From Clavelina lepadiformis (Eukaryota > Chordata > Ascidiacea > Aplousobranchia > Clavelinidae): DNA of 64,000 nucleotides. The stretch's first letter is position 1; each line of letters begins with the position of its first letter. Under the pieces are notes generated by a model, which was not told the origin of the DNA, ran no database searches, and saw only the letters and a list, made by a program, of their open reading frames with translations. Positions 28,802 to 41,900 of the stretch are shown here, piece after piece. The stretch is taken from contig NC_135244.1 in the NCBI RefSeq assembly GCF_947623445.1, positions 19,592,860-19,656,859 on the forward strand. Direction: 5' to 3'. Position numbers and translations under genes: made by a program.

Positions 28802-31728
28802 CTGTTTATAAAACGTTTTTGATTGCAAACTTAATGCATCTGATTTTGCGACGAGATCATCTAACTTTTCACCTCTCTGTAATAAGGATTCCATTGTGCC
28901 GTGCTAAAATCAAAACAAATTTCAAATACTAGTATGGAAAACAGCAAGGCAAAACTGGACAAATAATTTAATTGAAAATGCTACATGGCAGACAGCAGTA
29001 CTATCAGCTCAGTTAAAGTGAAAGTACCACAAAATAAATACGATTTATGTCAAATTTTTTCACCAAAACGATTTTAGTTTCATCAAGCTCGACTTGCACT
29101 CTTGTCATAGCATCTGCTTCTTTGGGATCCTGATATTTCAAGAGCATTGGCTCCAATCCATTATACTGTATATTCCTGAAATACATGTTAAATTATTTTT
29201 CACCCTTTATTTAGATCTGCGTCGGAATATTACTCAAATGAAAAATATTTATTTATAAAAATGTATATAATTATTGTTAACATTACATTATGATTTTATG
29301 TGTTAAACATGTGTCAGATTGATCACTAAAAATGAATGTTAAGTGATTAATTTTTGGCACTTACGCTTGTTGTCCATATGGCCAATCTTTGGATGGTACT
29401 TTGGAAGCAAAATCTTCACAAGCCTATAACAAAAACATGTTATACGTATCTGCTGCCAACAGTGTGTCATGTGTTACCTTTGGATGGGTTCCTCTAATTA
29501 CTCTGGGTTGACCCTTATTCCTCTAATTCAGTGGTCGGCAAACTTTTTTGTCATGGCCCAAATTACTCTTTCAAGAGCTATTGAAGGCGCACTACGTGAA
29601 ACCACTACGACAAAACAAATAATTTAATTGTTACACAAAAACATTAATCGTTGTACAACGCAATAGCTTGCTACTAATACTTTGGTACTTTCTCAGATTA
29701 TTGCACTACCAAAAGCGACAGGCAAAAATTGTGTTTTTTAACAGGATTTTCGGGTCAAAAAGAAAGAAAACAACAATAACAAAAAGTAAAAAATCATAAT
29801 TGCAGTTTCCTCGGTTGAAGGCAAAGCAAATAGATTCACAAAATTTGACATTAAATTGACAAAATACTGATATTACTCGCACACACCATTGTTAGTAATT
29901 GCCAGGCTAACCAGAGCTCGCTGCTTCGCAGCTCACAAAAACGCAGTTTTCAGCATGTCGCTTTTGGTAGTCCGATAATCTAAGAAAGTAGCAGTATTTT
30001 CTTTATTTCATCAATCAATCAATGTGATGAGTAAAATTGTTTGCATTCGCTAGTAGCAAGATTGTTTGTTGTTGTCACAACGAGTAAGTTTTTTCAAGCT
30101 TGTATCCAACAAGCGGTTTCCGTGAGCTGATTTTATTTCTTTCATTACTGAGAAAGACTGCTCGCACATATACGTAGTGCTGAACATGGATGTAATTTGG
30201 TTGTTTGTTTTTTCAAATATGGAAATTGCTCGTGATGAAGCTCCTGCCAAAACTGCAAGACAGATTTACTATAATTACCATTGGTATCGCTTTTGGGGGC
30301 TCTGCTTTGCAGATTTTCGTCACACTGAAGTTGCAATAGTTCCAGTTGAAATTTAAATATTTAAATAAAGATAAAATAAAGATGACCGCCTCAAAAGTAG
30401 CCCAAATAATAGCAATACTAGACTTAACAATGAAACTGTGATGAAGCAATGAGCATAAATAAAAACTCTTAGCTACACCAATTTGTAAAATACAGTACAA
30501 TGAATGTACAGCTATCACGCGGCCCACGACTACATGATAAAACTGAAATAATAATAAATAGCTCGCGGCCCACTAAAAATTGTTAAAAGGCCAACATTTG
30601 GGCCGCGGCCCATAGTTTGCCGACCACTGCTCTAATTACTCAGGTTGACCCTTGATTTACTTTGTCTGTGTTCCTTGGACTGTCATAGGTTCATTGGCTG
30701 GTTAACCATAGCATTTAAAAACGTTCTAATTTTGGCTATTCATTCAAAAGTCCAGCTTTTGTTAATGGTACAGAATAAACTTACAGGGTGGGTGATTATT
30801 ATTCTATTACATGCTGCAGTAAAAAAGGGATACTACAGGAAAATATTAAACATTACATCAACAATATCAACATTACATAAAAACAAAAAATATACTGTAA
30901 TGCATTAAGAATATATAGTGTAGAATACCCATACCTTGCTTAAAATAGTAAATGCAACCCTTCTTGGGTAGTCTTGGTCAGCTATTATTACACCAGTTAG
31001 CCGATCTTCTCGTACATACACATGACATAGATATTCTTGTTCTTTTACAGACTGTCTTTGACCAGTTTGAGTACGTTCAGTAATTATTTGTGTTGTAAAT
31101 GTCATAAATTCTTGAATGCTTTAAGGAAAGAAGATGATTATTGTCAAAAATAATGTTTAACTCTATAATATTTCCTAGCCTAAGTTAAAAATTACTACAT
31201 CAACAATACATTACTTTTCTTCTGAAAGAAATCTGAGTCTTAAAAGTGCATTTGTCTGCCGGTTAAAAAATCCCTTACAACTTAATTAGAAGTTGGCTTC
31301 TAGTCGTAATGTCTTGGACTACATAAAATCAATCAATTACAAAATGGTATTGTTTGCGAGGTTATGTTTTTTTAAACAAGCAAATTATAGCTATAGAAAT
31401 GGAAAAAGACTATATGCCATGAGGCACCTTCACTATAGATTGGTTTTAGTATTCAAGGCTAATTTGAGGAAGGGTTCTTATTATGGAAGAAGTAGGTCTA
31501 TTAATCCAGTTAGGACTTTACTTATTTCTGGCAAGACACAATACAGGCCCAAACTCAATGCAACTACATAAATATAGTTATGGAGGCGGTGGCCTATGAA
31601 TATCATACATATAATATATACCTTTTTCTTTGGAAGTAGTTGAAGGACATTAAGTCATAAGTAGAAGTGAGTGGAATAACTACGGCGGGCCCCTTATAAA
31701 GGAGGCTCATGGAAAACAGTTTTACCAT
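28802..31728 (-). CDS. YKT6: R-SNARE YKT6 (last tiny exon not found)
   Basis: Exons 31622-31728, 30935-31118, 29365-29423, 29064-29175 and 28802-28903 give 188 codons. Human YKT6 has 198 residues, so about ten remain, which should include the CCxxM prenylation and palmitoylation motif. The N-terminal longin domain begins [17 protein letters not shown] and contains [16 protein letters not shown] and RVAFTILSK. The SNARE helix runs from [19 protein letters not shown] through [15 protein letters not shown], with its central Arg in LLQRGEK. YKT6 is a lipid-anchored SNARE acting in ER-Golgi, Golgi and autophagosome fusion. The intron after the second exon carries a 1.1-kb hAT element (29529-30629). 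The first four junctions are phase-consistent; the junction to the missing exon is phase 0. Confidence 0.92.
29529..30629. mobile_element. 1.1-kb hAT transposon with transposase remnant and perfect target duplication
   Basis: Termini are CAGTGGTCGGCAAAC and GTTTGCCGACCACTG, a perfect 15-bp inverted repeat, followed inward by further similarity (GGCCCA and TGGGCC nearby). CTCTAATT flanks both ends (29521-29528 and 30630-30637), a perfect 8-bp duplication. On the minus strand at 30050-30250 the frame has [25 protein letters not shown], the C-terminal dimerisation block of hAT transposases of the GTF2IRD2/Charlie-like group. An autonomous element would be about 2.5-4 kb, so this is an internally deleted, non-autonomous copy. 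The intact duplication and termini suggest a fairly recent insertion. It sits in a YKT6 intron. Confidence 0.85.
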
Positions 31729-32026
31729 TTTTGTTGCAGATGGAATTAATCTGTTTATCAATGACAATATAATACCTTCAAAAATAAAAAATGTCACCTT
31801 GTAGGCTAATAACATAGGCTAATTAAGTAACAAATGGCTGATTTGTCCACAATCTCATTTATATGGTAGTTCAGAAGTTTAGTGATTATATGCATATGCT
31901 TAAATTTACTCTTAAGGTTAATGAAATACTGTAGTGACGAAACAATCATTTCCAAATAATTTCAATTTTACAAAAAGATAGCCTAGGCTATGCGACTGCT
32001 GACCAACAACAACAATTTCACTTCCT

Positions 32027-32476
32027 CTAAAACATAATATGATAACTTGTTTGTTTACAAAAATTTTTGCTGCGTGAAAACACAACTGAAGCTCTGGACT
32101 GCACTAATTTATTTTTTTTAAATAAATAAACTGATACATCAGTTTTGATGCTGGAAGTTTGGAGAACATAGTATTCTGAATCTGAAGCAACAAAAAATTT
32201 CTTGTGTTTTTTCACTCCGATTTTAGACGGTGACCCTTCTTTTGTTGCTGATAAGATAGATAGATAGTAAGATAATGGAAAAGATCCTACCAGTTGGGCC
32301 TCCCTTGCCTTCTTTACTTTTACACTCACATATCAGGATCGACTATTGACAAATTATTACGTCTTAATTTCTTTTTTATTGGCCTACCTCATAACTTCTT
32401 CCCACACAGACTTTAACCTGCTGGGACCTTCAATGTCAAAAAAATTTCCTTTCTTTTGTTGCTTCCGAAACCTTGG
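32027..32476 (-). CDS. Two candidate exons of an unrecognised protein
   Basis: Exon 32388-32476 is bounded by an acceptor TTTTTGTAG and donor GTAGGC and reads in phase 0 as a plausible soluble segment (RKQQKKGNFFDIEGPSRLK, then SVWEEVM). A second frame to the left, up to 32326, begins VKVKKAREAQLVGSFP and stays open to a stop at 32027. A weak acceptor (TGTGAG) would join them in phase. The amino-acid composition looks coding, but I recognise no family and found no first exon. It could be a small minus-strand gene upstream of YKT6 or a chance frame. Confidence 0.3.
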
Positions 32477-32539
32477 CTACAAAAATAGCAGAAACATCAT
32501 CTTGGTACAGCAGGAAAGTTTTTACGTGAGATGATGTCA

Positions 32540-34167
32540 TAGGATACCAAGTCCTATAAATATCTTATAATTTTAACAGTTCTTGATTCCTTTCTTTAAA
32601 AGCGATGGGTACTGTAGGTATATATATACTGTACTACAAAAAAGCTAAGAAACATATTTTCTATATATTTTTTAATGCGTAAAAAAATTCATATCAGTAA
32701 AATCATTACAATCCAATGCCTAAAACGCTTATAATTTAAAAAAGAATTAAAGTGGGTCGACAATTTCCCTTTTGAGTGCAACAACGGATACCATGACTCA
32801 AGGTTCCCACCTTAGTGTGGCGTTTGACGTTTCAATCACTGTCTTCGAAGAGATTCATGCCTACCGCACGATCAGAATCTTCAGCCGGTTTCTTTCCTCC
32901 TTGGTTTGGTCCTGAGCTGCTTCGGCCACGTATTTAGTATTTACATTATTATCCAGTACAAATACACCAACGGTGAGCTAGTTTAGGCTTATTTAAGGCA
33001 AAATGTTCCTATTACAGACTTAAATACGCTTTAATTATACCTATTACTATTAACTATTCACTTGTCGGCTACATGAAACATTCAATTCATACCTGATCCA
33101 AATACTTGAGTCATACCTGTTGTTTCTTATATTGTGACGTAATTTGAACCGCTAAACTTGTCATAATTAAGCGATTAATTTGTGTTTTTTGTCACTTATT
33201 TGTAGCAATAACTGCTTAACTACCATATACTGGTACAAATCTTTTTACCAGGATATTGACCGACAATTACTGTTTGATTTAAGGCCAACTTGTTTTTGGA
33301 CTTGCCCCTCACTTTAAAACCTTTTGTGAGCGTTAGCGTTTCTTATTTTGGAGATCATTTCTTCGGCAAGAATTTTATTTTTGATCAAGATTGAAATGTC
33401 TTTTTTTCCGATATCGGTCCATATTGGAGATTGACTCAGTCCCTTGTTCTGAATTTGTAGTCGACCTAATGTTTGTGCTACCCCAACAGAATACTTTTCG
33501 CCTTGTCTGGTGCTTCAAATTAGTTGTGAGTCTACACGGTACGTTAAGAAAACGACAATATGTTTCATAATTTTAGTGTCACAACTCACAAGTTAAAAAC
33601 GCCATGAAAAAGACAGAGTGCAAAAATTTAATGCTAGGGTACACAGCTGAATATCATGGATGCGACATTTGTTTTAAAAACTTCACAATTTCGTTTAAAA
33701 TATTGTTAGGCCTATAAACGAAATTTTTGTCACATAATACGTTAAATTTACTACTTGCATAAACCGTGTTACAAATACGCCAACAACAAAAAAAACACAT
33801 AAGCCTACATTTTCATTTTAGGCAGCATATTGTTAGCATTTCGTTCAAAAAGTAGAACAAACAAAAGGTAATCGGTAAACCTATAGCTTACTGTAGGCTA
33901 AAGGCAGCTAAATCAACACAGTATCAACTGTACAATGTAAAACCTATTTGAGCATACATAGGAATCGTAGGCAGCTAAATTACGAAATGATACGGTGGTC
34001 GATCAAGCTAGAAAGGTTGTGCATTCCTGCATTGCAATTGCACTAGACTGCACATTACAGCAATCATTTTCACTTGCTGTGAGCAAAACCAGCCAGTTTT
34101 TTAAACTGGTTCAAAAAACGTAGGTTTTCTCAAAATCTTGAACTTTGGCTTGAACCCAAGTCTTTTT
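32540..34167. other. Intergenic region with a 400-bp repeat copy
   Basis: Contains copy 2 of the dispersed repeat (32930-33315). The rest, up to the SLC49A3-like stop codon at 34168, holds no gene that I can support. Confidence 0.45.
32930..33315. repeat. 400-bp dispersed repeat, copy 2
   Basis: Same orientation as the copy at 17187-17600. It shares AATACACCAAC, GAGCTAGTTTA against AAGCTAGTTTA, ATCCAAATAC, CATAATTAAGC against CATAATTAAAC and TTTGATTTAAGGCCAACTTG against TTTGATTTAAGGCTAACTTG. Divergence is visible but the order of shared blocks is kept. Confidence 0.6.
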
Positions 34168-37100
34168 CTAAAAATTTGACTTTGATGTTTTTGCAGATGA
34201 GTCATCTAAAGACGTGGAGGGTAGGCGTCGTACATCTACAGCATTTTTCGAATCAAAGTTTGGTGAAATACATTCCACATTACCGACATCATTGTCTTCA
34301 AGGATGTCAGCGCTTTTCAAGTAGCTTTTGCGCCGACTAAAATTTAATAGAGAAATTCTGATTTGAGGACAACCGCAACTTACGTAACACTTGTTCCTAA
34401 CATTTCATGTCATTTAAACGTTATAACTGGTAGATTATCGAATAATTAGCTTATAAGCTTAATTAGCTTATTTACTGGCCTATGAAGTTATAATTGGTAT
34501 AAAACGTCTAAATTCTATAGAAAGACTTCTTTCAAAATCATTCATTTTATAAAACGTTTCATGAAACCCAAGTTGTCAATATTTTGGCAGTATTAATGAC
34601 ATTTGGAAACCGCCGAATTCACCCCAATACAAACACAATATTATACCTTAAAATTTGCTCCATGTTCCTTCGACGATAGGTTGTGCGGAAAAGTACCAGA
34701 AATATCAAACATATAAAGGCCGAATAACCGAACAAAGCATAAGAGGATATTGTCATGTCCCTTATTGGAACGGGCTTAGTCATTCCACCAGTCGGTGGTA
34801 CGGAAGAATCTGAACTGTGACATCTGTCAAAAATACAAATAAGGTTTAGGGCCAGTAGGCCACTTTATGTGCTAACAGTACATAGGAAATTTGCTTTTAT
34901 CCCATGAAAAACCACTTTAAAGAACTATTCGGACAAGTTTAAGCTTACTTTGTGATGTTAGCAAATTCTGGGGCGACCGGAGTGGCAAGTTTTTGTAGAA
35001 CGAGAATTAGCAACATTCCTTGCAATTGACCGCTTAAGAATACGAGGCCAGAACTGGTCGCCACTTCCACGGGGTAAGTCGTTTCGACGACCAATTCGTT
35101 GCCGAGGGGAAACAAGGGCAATCCAAAAAAACCGATCAAAGCACATGACAGTGCGATTAGGGCCTCCTGGCTGCGTTTATTCTACAACAGAAAAAAATTT
35201 GCAGCAACTATTACAAAACTAGCAACATAATAACCATCGTTAACACGCTTGCAGGAACATAGCTTATGCCTCGATCAGGTCTATGTATACTAGATTGAGG
35301 TACGGTATATCAATATTATAGACCAGTGGTTTTCAACCGGGGTGCCATTTACGTTTCGCAAGGGTGCCGCAAGTTATTGCGCACTAATCACTAGTTCAGG
35401 AAAACGGTTGCGAAAATTAGTTTTATTTAATGCAGAAACTTTTTGGTTTGACTGTGGGTGCCGCCAAATCTTCTGGTTGTTTGCAGGATGCCGTAAGTCA
35501 AAAAAGGTTGAGAACCACCACATTTAATTTAAATGCAGACCATCCGGTATCTCACAAATACTAAAATCCTTACATGGACCATATCATGTAAAATGGACAT
35601 AGGCCTATGTACTGACGTGTATAAAAGTGAAGAATGCCACAGATCCGATACAAAAAAAATAGGACAACTTTGAGATGAGAGTGAATCGTTTAGTTCTATC
35701 GGCAATGATTCCAGCTATCAAGCCTCCAACAACTCCCCCCAGGACAAGGCAAGTACCACAAACCACCCCCGCAAAAAAGTCTTCGTAACCCCACGGACAT
35801 AACATTTGTTCTAAGAAGACGGTGATCGCGGTGTATATTCCAATACCACCTCCAATACAAAGAAATATCAGCCAGTATTGCCTGGAAGGAAAAACACTTT
35901 TTGTGTAGCTTTAGTTTGGGAATAGGTTTTAAGTACAATAAGCCAAATAAACCGGTTATGGTGCTAACCAACTGAGCTTGGTTAAATACAAATGGCATGC
36001 CAGCATATTGGGATCAGCAGGACGTACTATATAACACGCACTTCCTTCAACACGAACAATATGGAGTTTTAAGAACACTTACCGGTTAGAAAGCAATTTC
36101 TTTATTCCCATCCAAAACGGTTCTGGTTCCGTCTCGGCGCTTGCAGAAGGTGGAAGCGATGGCCTGCTTTGTCGAACACCGGCAGAAACCAAAATCGCTC
36201 CAAGCACTGGAAGTTATTTAAAACGCTTAAGTATAAGAGCCATATCACGTAATGTGGTCGTGTGGTCGCGGCTCTTTGACACAGGTATTTGTAATATTGT
36301 TCGTATATAGCCAAAACATGATAGGATGCGTAGATAAACGTCACCGGTCACGCGCTACAATGTCATGGTGCAATGCGAGCCACGGGCGGCGAAAAGCAAT
36401 TTAAAAATGTACCACGGGCAATTAACGGAATTAAACCACACAAAGACCTCACCTGCCGGGCATGCGTAGACGATCAGCATCGTCAAAATATCCTTAGGTG
36501 TTTTAACAATCACAGGAGATAAGATGTTTGCAGTCATAATCCCCAACGGATTACTGGAAGTGGCAATGGTGTTAGCGAGTGCTCGCTGGTTGTCTGGGAA
36601 CCATAACGCTGCCACCTTTGTCGGCGCAAACATGAGAAATGGCTGCGCAATGCCTGACAAGATATGTCCTGAAATAGAAATATTCTCAATTAAAACGTAT
36701 ATAGTTTCCAGAAATTCATCCAAACGTTTCAATAAATAATAGGTCGTATCAAAATCAAAACAGAATATGCTAATATAACGCGAATCCAAGTAAAAAGTCA
36801 AACATACACTTAGTTAGACCGATATAAAGTTTCTTAATTTTCAAGTAAAGCGGCCACTTAAGTTTCCTGTAAAGTATTTTTTGCAAAATATGCCAACGGT
36901 CTCGAGGAGCAGTAGATTCCACTTTTAAAATATAGGGACGCAATTTTCGGTCAGGTCAGGTCACACACTAGGAGTGCATTGAAACTGGACGTAGGTGATG
37001 TTTAGAAATGCAATCAGTGCTTAATTAGAGTTGCGTCCGAAATGCCATTCAACCATTTCCGACGCAACTACGTGGGTATTGGTGACGTTGCCTTTACGTT

Positions 37101-38917
37101 AGGCTGCCACTATTTCATCAGAAAAATTCGAGTGTTGAAAGCTATATTCTTCACAGTTTCTTGTCATCCGAACTTAAATGTTATAACTTAGTAACCTAAA
37201 CTTAACCTAGATCTACCTTCTAATGATCTAATCTAACTTTAACTCCAATAAAACCTAAAATAGCTAAAATCAATTTTTTGCATTGTCCTTCTTCAAACAT
37301 ACAGTAATCGCCTATCTTTGACAACAGGTTGCGTGACCTACATACGGAGAAATAGTCACCCTTTATATTAGGCACCACCCATATGTGTGTTTAACCTGTA
37401 TACCGTCTGTAGTACAAATAATAAACGAAGTGTAAAATGATGAATGATGGAGATGATAAACTATGTTCGCATATTAACTGTCCAGGCTGTATTGAGTTGG
37501 ATGTGTACATGGGCCAAAAGGAAATCTATTCGTTAAAATATGCCGTGCTGTGATGGTTTTAGTGACGTCAATATTAGTTCAGTTGACCCACCATACGTAC
37601 GGGGCACAAACAAAATTTGCAAAGTGTATTCCTACTGCGTTTTTCAAAACTCAGAAATCGGCAACCTCTGCAATCGTGAATGACCAATTTGTGGAAGAGA
37701 AAATGATCTACATTAGCAGCTAATGGCTCGTAACGACTGTTGAGGAGCTTCTTAAAAGTTAGGAAAAAGAGCTCTTAGAGCTGGATTGCATAATAAATTG
37801 GTACTTATTGCGTAGACGGGTTTTGAGCTTAGCAACAAGTCAAAAGCGCTATGTTGCAGCAACACGCAACATTGCGCACGTGCTAAATAGGCATAACAAT
37901 AGTTTGAGTTACTTCGGTCCACACAAACTAAAATTCAAAAAAATACGAAGTAAACATTATAAAAATTGTCATTATACTTTTGCATGGGTGATAATATTTC
38001 TTAAAAACAATAAGGCAAAATTAACGTTTGTTATAATACGTTGCTACAAATCACGCGACAGTTGGAGAAAAATTATAATTCTTAATTCATAAAGCGGTGT
38101 ATTAGGTTCCCAATTTTCCACCAAACTGTTGGTTTATTAATATTTGACTAACGATCTGTATGGTGATGTGGTCATTTATTGTGAATTCTCGTCGCGTGCG
38201 TTTTAACGTTTCAGGCCCATGGTTAAACGTCGATTCCAGAAAAGAAAGTCGTACGGCAATTACCATAATTTAAAATACACAAATAATTACAAGCAGTCAA
38301 TTAACGACGTCATCGAAAAGGACTTACCTGCGAACACAGTCGCTAAACTTTCTGTGTACCCAAGATTTTCAATTGCGCTTATTACGCGCAGTACGCTGCC
38401 TACACAATGCAACCATGACGACAGCAGCAGAGAATAACGTAACCCGATCCTATCCATAATCCAAGTTGCTAAGATGCCGCTCGGGATACCCACGACCATA
38501 TAAACTATTGCAAACCAATTGATAACTTCGATCTGAAAGGGAATAATAATCAAAAAGTTAGTTAATAAATTGATAAGTCACGCTTAATGTAAACCAGTTT
38601 AAGATATGTTATGCAACTAAAATGACTACTTATGTCCATTATGTTAGCTAGTAATCAGCAATTTATTATACAATTTATCAAAATGATGGTATGCATGCCT
38701 TTGTTTCGTAAAATGCAGCGCTAGTGTAAGCAACAGGTCCGAACGCGATTCTTGACATTGAATTTGACAAGATGAGTATCGACAAGACAAAAAGGATGAA
38801 CCATCTTGTTTTGTAGGTATGAATTTCAGGTGGACTTTTCTCCATCTCTTCACCAGGGTCGTCATGTTTTATTCCTTGGCTTGTGTCGCAGCAGCCCCGG
38901 TTTTTCAGGTTGTTCAT
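34168..38917 (-). CDS. SLC49A3-like (MFSD7) major facilitator transporter
   Basis: Eight exons (38699-38917, 38328-38532, 36453-36668, 36083-36206, 35617-35881, 34949-35181, 34647-34823, 34168-34336) give 535 aa with all phases closing. Best family match is human MFSD7/SLC49A3: EVINWFAIVYMVVGIPSG, APTKVAALWFPDNQRALAN, NPLGIMTANILSPVIVK, SGLVFLSGQLQGMLLILV and the MFS loop motif DRTKRFT. About twelve hydrophobic segments are present; the first is WFILFVLSILILSNS. Relatives FLVCR1 and FLVCR2 move heme or choline; the substrate of SLC49A3 is not firmly known. The ATG at 38915-38917 was chosen as the first in frame after a stop. The first intron appears to use a GC donor. The last exon codes a polar tail rich in Ser and Asp. 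Expected at the plasma or an internal membrane. Confidence 0.9.
35324..35520. mobile_element. 197-bp hAT-type MITE in an SLC49A3-like intron
   Basis: Left end CAGTGGTTTTCAACCGGGGTGCC and right end GGTTGAGAACCACCA form an inverted repeat. The interior repeats GGTGCCGC and GATGCCG. No clear 8-bp target duplication remains. It lies between exons 35617-35881 and 34949-35181. Confidence 0.6.
37101..37366. repeat. Inverted-repeat element of the CTATTTC family, copy A
   Basis: Starts AGGCTGCCACTATTTCATC and ends GAGAAATAGTCACCCTTTAT, so the ends are inverted repeats. The interior has AACTTAGTAACCTAAAC, AACTCCAATAAAACCT and CGCCTATCTTTGACAACAGG, all shared with the copies at 42615 and 45274. It sits in an intron of the SLC49A3-like gene. 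Confidence 0.6.
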
Positions 38918-41900
38918 ATCAGAGGCCAAGGATGCCGCTTATTAATGTTTTACAGCTACAAAGACAAAGCCTTAATACTCTGAAGACTAAATCTAATCAA
39001 AGTTAAAACTTTAAAAAACCTGATTAAAGCCTTTAAAAACCATGTAAAATTATAATACCCATGTTTTGTTGGAGCGTTATAGCGAGGGTTTGAGTCAGAA
39101 CCATGCATGGAAATCGTGAATTGCTGCCCCAGGCGACGCCTTCAGGCCAGCCAGCCTTTTTTTCTTGACAAACGTGTTTATAAAAATGCTTGAAATAAAT
39201 CGACAATACACAAAATTATGTCAAAAACGAACCATTAGTTATCGTGTCATATTATATGACATAACAAGAATATACTATACATATACTATAAATGCTATAT
39301 ATATACTATAAATTAGTATCATTAACTATGAACATTGCCTAGAAACAGTTTAGGCCTATGCAACCGCACGTCGATGGAAATCTAAATAAGGCTTGCTGCC
39401 GATCTCCTGCCGCCAATAAACTATGCGGACAATCTCATTCTTTACCTTCAACTCTACATCGAAATATGTTTGATTTCGCATCTGCAGAAACTAAAAGGAC
39501 AAAATGAATGAAAATCGAGCTCACATGCCTTATGCCATCACTTGACACGTCAAAAACCAAACGAAAAAGCGCCAAGCGGCGTGTAGTTCAATTGATGAAG
39601 AAACAAGTATTACAAGATCGATCCTATTTTCCGCCTGAAAAGTTATGGTTTTAGTATAATAATTCGTAAAATGACTGTACAAAATCTATCTCTATCTCGA
39701 CGCACAATGGATTACGATGCCACGCAAAACAATGCTCAATTTGTAGGGGTGTGTACTGTGTAGGCGGGAAATACCTGTATGCCTGACTCAACATAATTAA
39801 TGATCAACTGCGGCTGATTTTAATACCACAATTTGGTTTATCCATAGTTAATAAATGCATACTTGTAAGCATCGACTACGGTCAATCACGGTAACTAAAT
39901 ATCAATATAACCAGCTTAAAATGTTTGAAGATGGTCAGCTGGGTCAAGTCCAGATGTGGTATGATCGCTGTAAAGCTCTCAGGAGTCAGAAATGGTTCGG
40001 GTGCATAAACATTGTATTGTGTGCACAACCACAAACCAAGTTCGAACTTTTTGATAGCACGCACACATGCAAGCACAAATTGTTTTTCGCGTGAATAGAA
40101 ACTCGTCGATATTAAAACGTTATTAAAATTATTAAAACGTCGACGTTAAAAATTACGTTGAATAGAAAGGTATGATAATATTAATTAAATTATCTTTAAT
40201 CTGATTCATCCACTCAATTTGTTTACATACACCATTATTGTACGGGACGAAAACGTTTGCTGACGTAAATATAGTTAAAAATTATTAACACGTCTAATTA
40301 TTTTATCAAATATCTCTTGCTAGCAGCTATACTTCCTTGTGCAACCTTTTATTTAACCCAGTTTCCTACTTTTAACGACTTTCGTAACACACCTGAAGTG
40401 ATGTAACACTACCATCGGTTTGTACTCAGCGTGTAGTGGGTTTCAATCAACACTTACGCTAGCCTTTGTCGAACAGGCATTCCACAACTGTATCGTATTT
40501 CTTGGTGTTGATTTTACCAGGGAAAAAGTGCAAAGCGAAAAACCCGACGGCAACTTTCCCTGTAAGCTGTACGCTTTTGCGCTAGCGCACAGATGTTTTG
40601 CTTGAAGCGCACGCAAAAGTTTTCGGAGCGCACAAATACCAAAAGTATATCCTTTCGAAACCTGAAATTCCCTAGCATTCACATTCACAGTACACAAAAC
40701 ACACATAGCCTATTATAGACATCAGGTTAAAAGCTGCACAACAATTACAGTTTGCCCACATGTAAGGCTAAAATTTAGGAGAAACATTGCCTGACCAGAC
40801 CGTAAACTTCAAAGCACAACCGTCTATCCCAACGATAGCACAATGTCAATTTTGTCTAAAATATAAATAGAAAATAGTTGAAGCTAGCCTGGCCGACGCA
40901 TCTGACGGTTTTAGCAAACGACACAAATCCCGGCATTTAGTAACAACTGTGCCCGTGTTAAAGTTTGTTTACTCTCTATATATGATAACTATACTGTACA
41001 AAGCGTATACTTTATCATCTATACCTAATCTTACATGGCTGTCGCTATGAAAACCTATATGTTCACGTACCCGCTGTTATTGCAGTTATTCCAATTAATC
41101 CTCTGCATTAAAACCTGATCTCAGGTTACACCCCAGTTGCCTAAAGTAAATTGAAGTACCTAAAATTACCTCTACGTCTCACTTTGATGACGTTTAATAA
41201 TTTGTACATTCCCTTATAGCTGTGCTTTCCTTATAGCTACGAGAGATTTCGATCAGCATCGGCGATCAAACAAACCAAACATCGAAATGCTTGGGTACTA
41301 AACGATTGCTTGCTTGGGCAAACTTCGCGATCAGACCGCTGCATGTATGGTTCATCGATATCATCAGTTTACGCGTGCCATTAGCCGACGAACTGCTTGA
41401 TATCACGAATTGAAAAAGTTTAGCGAGAAATGAATACGGCTTTTGACTACAGCCACACACGCGTTAGACATATTATGTTGGCATAAAATGTCGTATGTTA
41501 TAGGGCTAGGCTATATCCCAAGACAGAGATTTGTCAAAGCTAAATTTTTTGCCATTGTTTTAACATAGATCGTAAAAAGCAAACAACACAGTAATTCCAG
41601 TAAACAATAAACCCAACCACAAGAACCGTAAAAATCCTAATCAGTGTCAAGTTACTTCAAAACTCTAAACAGTGTACAGTATAACTAAAGCATGTATACG
41701 AAGAACTTATGACAAGTCTGTGTTTACCGCAATGAAACAGTTCACCAAAAGCCAATTGCAGTCTAAGATGCAATCATATAACATACAATAATGACGCAAT
41801 TAGTTTGTTTACGTTTCAAGTTGAACATGTTAACTGAAATGTAACAATTTGATGAACAACATAGTCTTCATAAGTCACCTGAGGGTACCGCCATAGTTTT

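Noticed and set aside
32850-32935. Coding-like minus-strand segment ending near a GTAGGC donor
   Set aside because: Its phase does not match the candidate exon at 32388-32476 and it abuts a dispersed repeat.
39448-39483. 36-nt minus-strand segment starting ATG after a good acceptor and ending at GTAAAG
   Set aside because: Joining it to the first SLC49A3-like exon puts a stop in frame; at best a 5'-UTR exon.
40555-40650. Palindrome-like run of GCGC and GCAC motifs
   Set aside because: Short and imperfect, with no flanking repeats or RNA-gene features.
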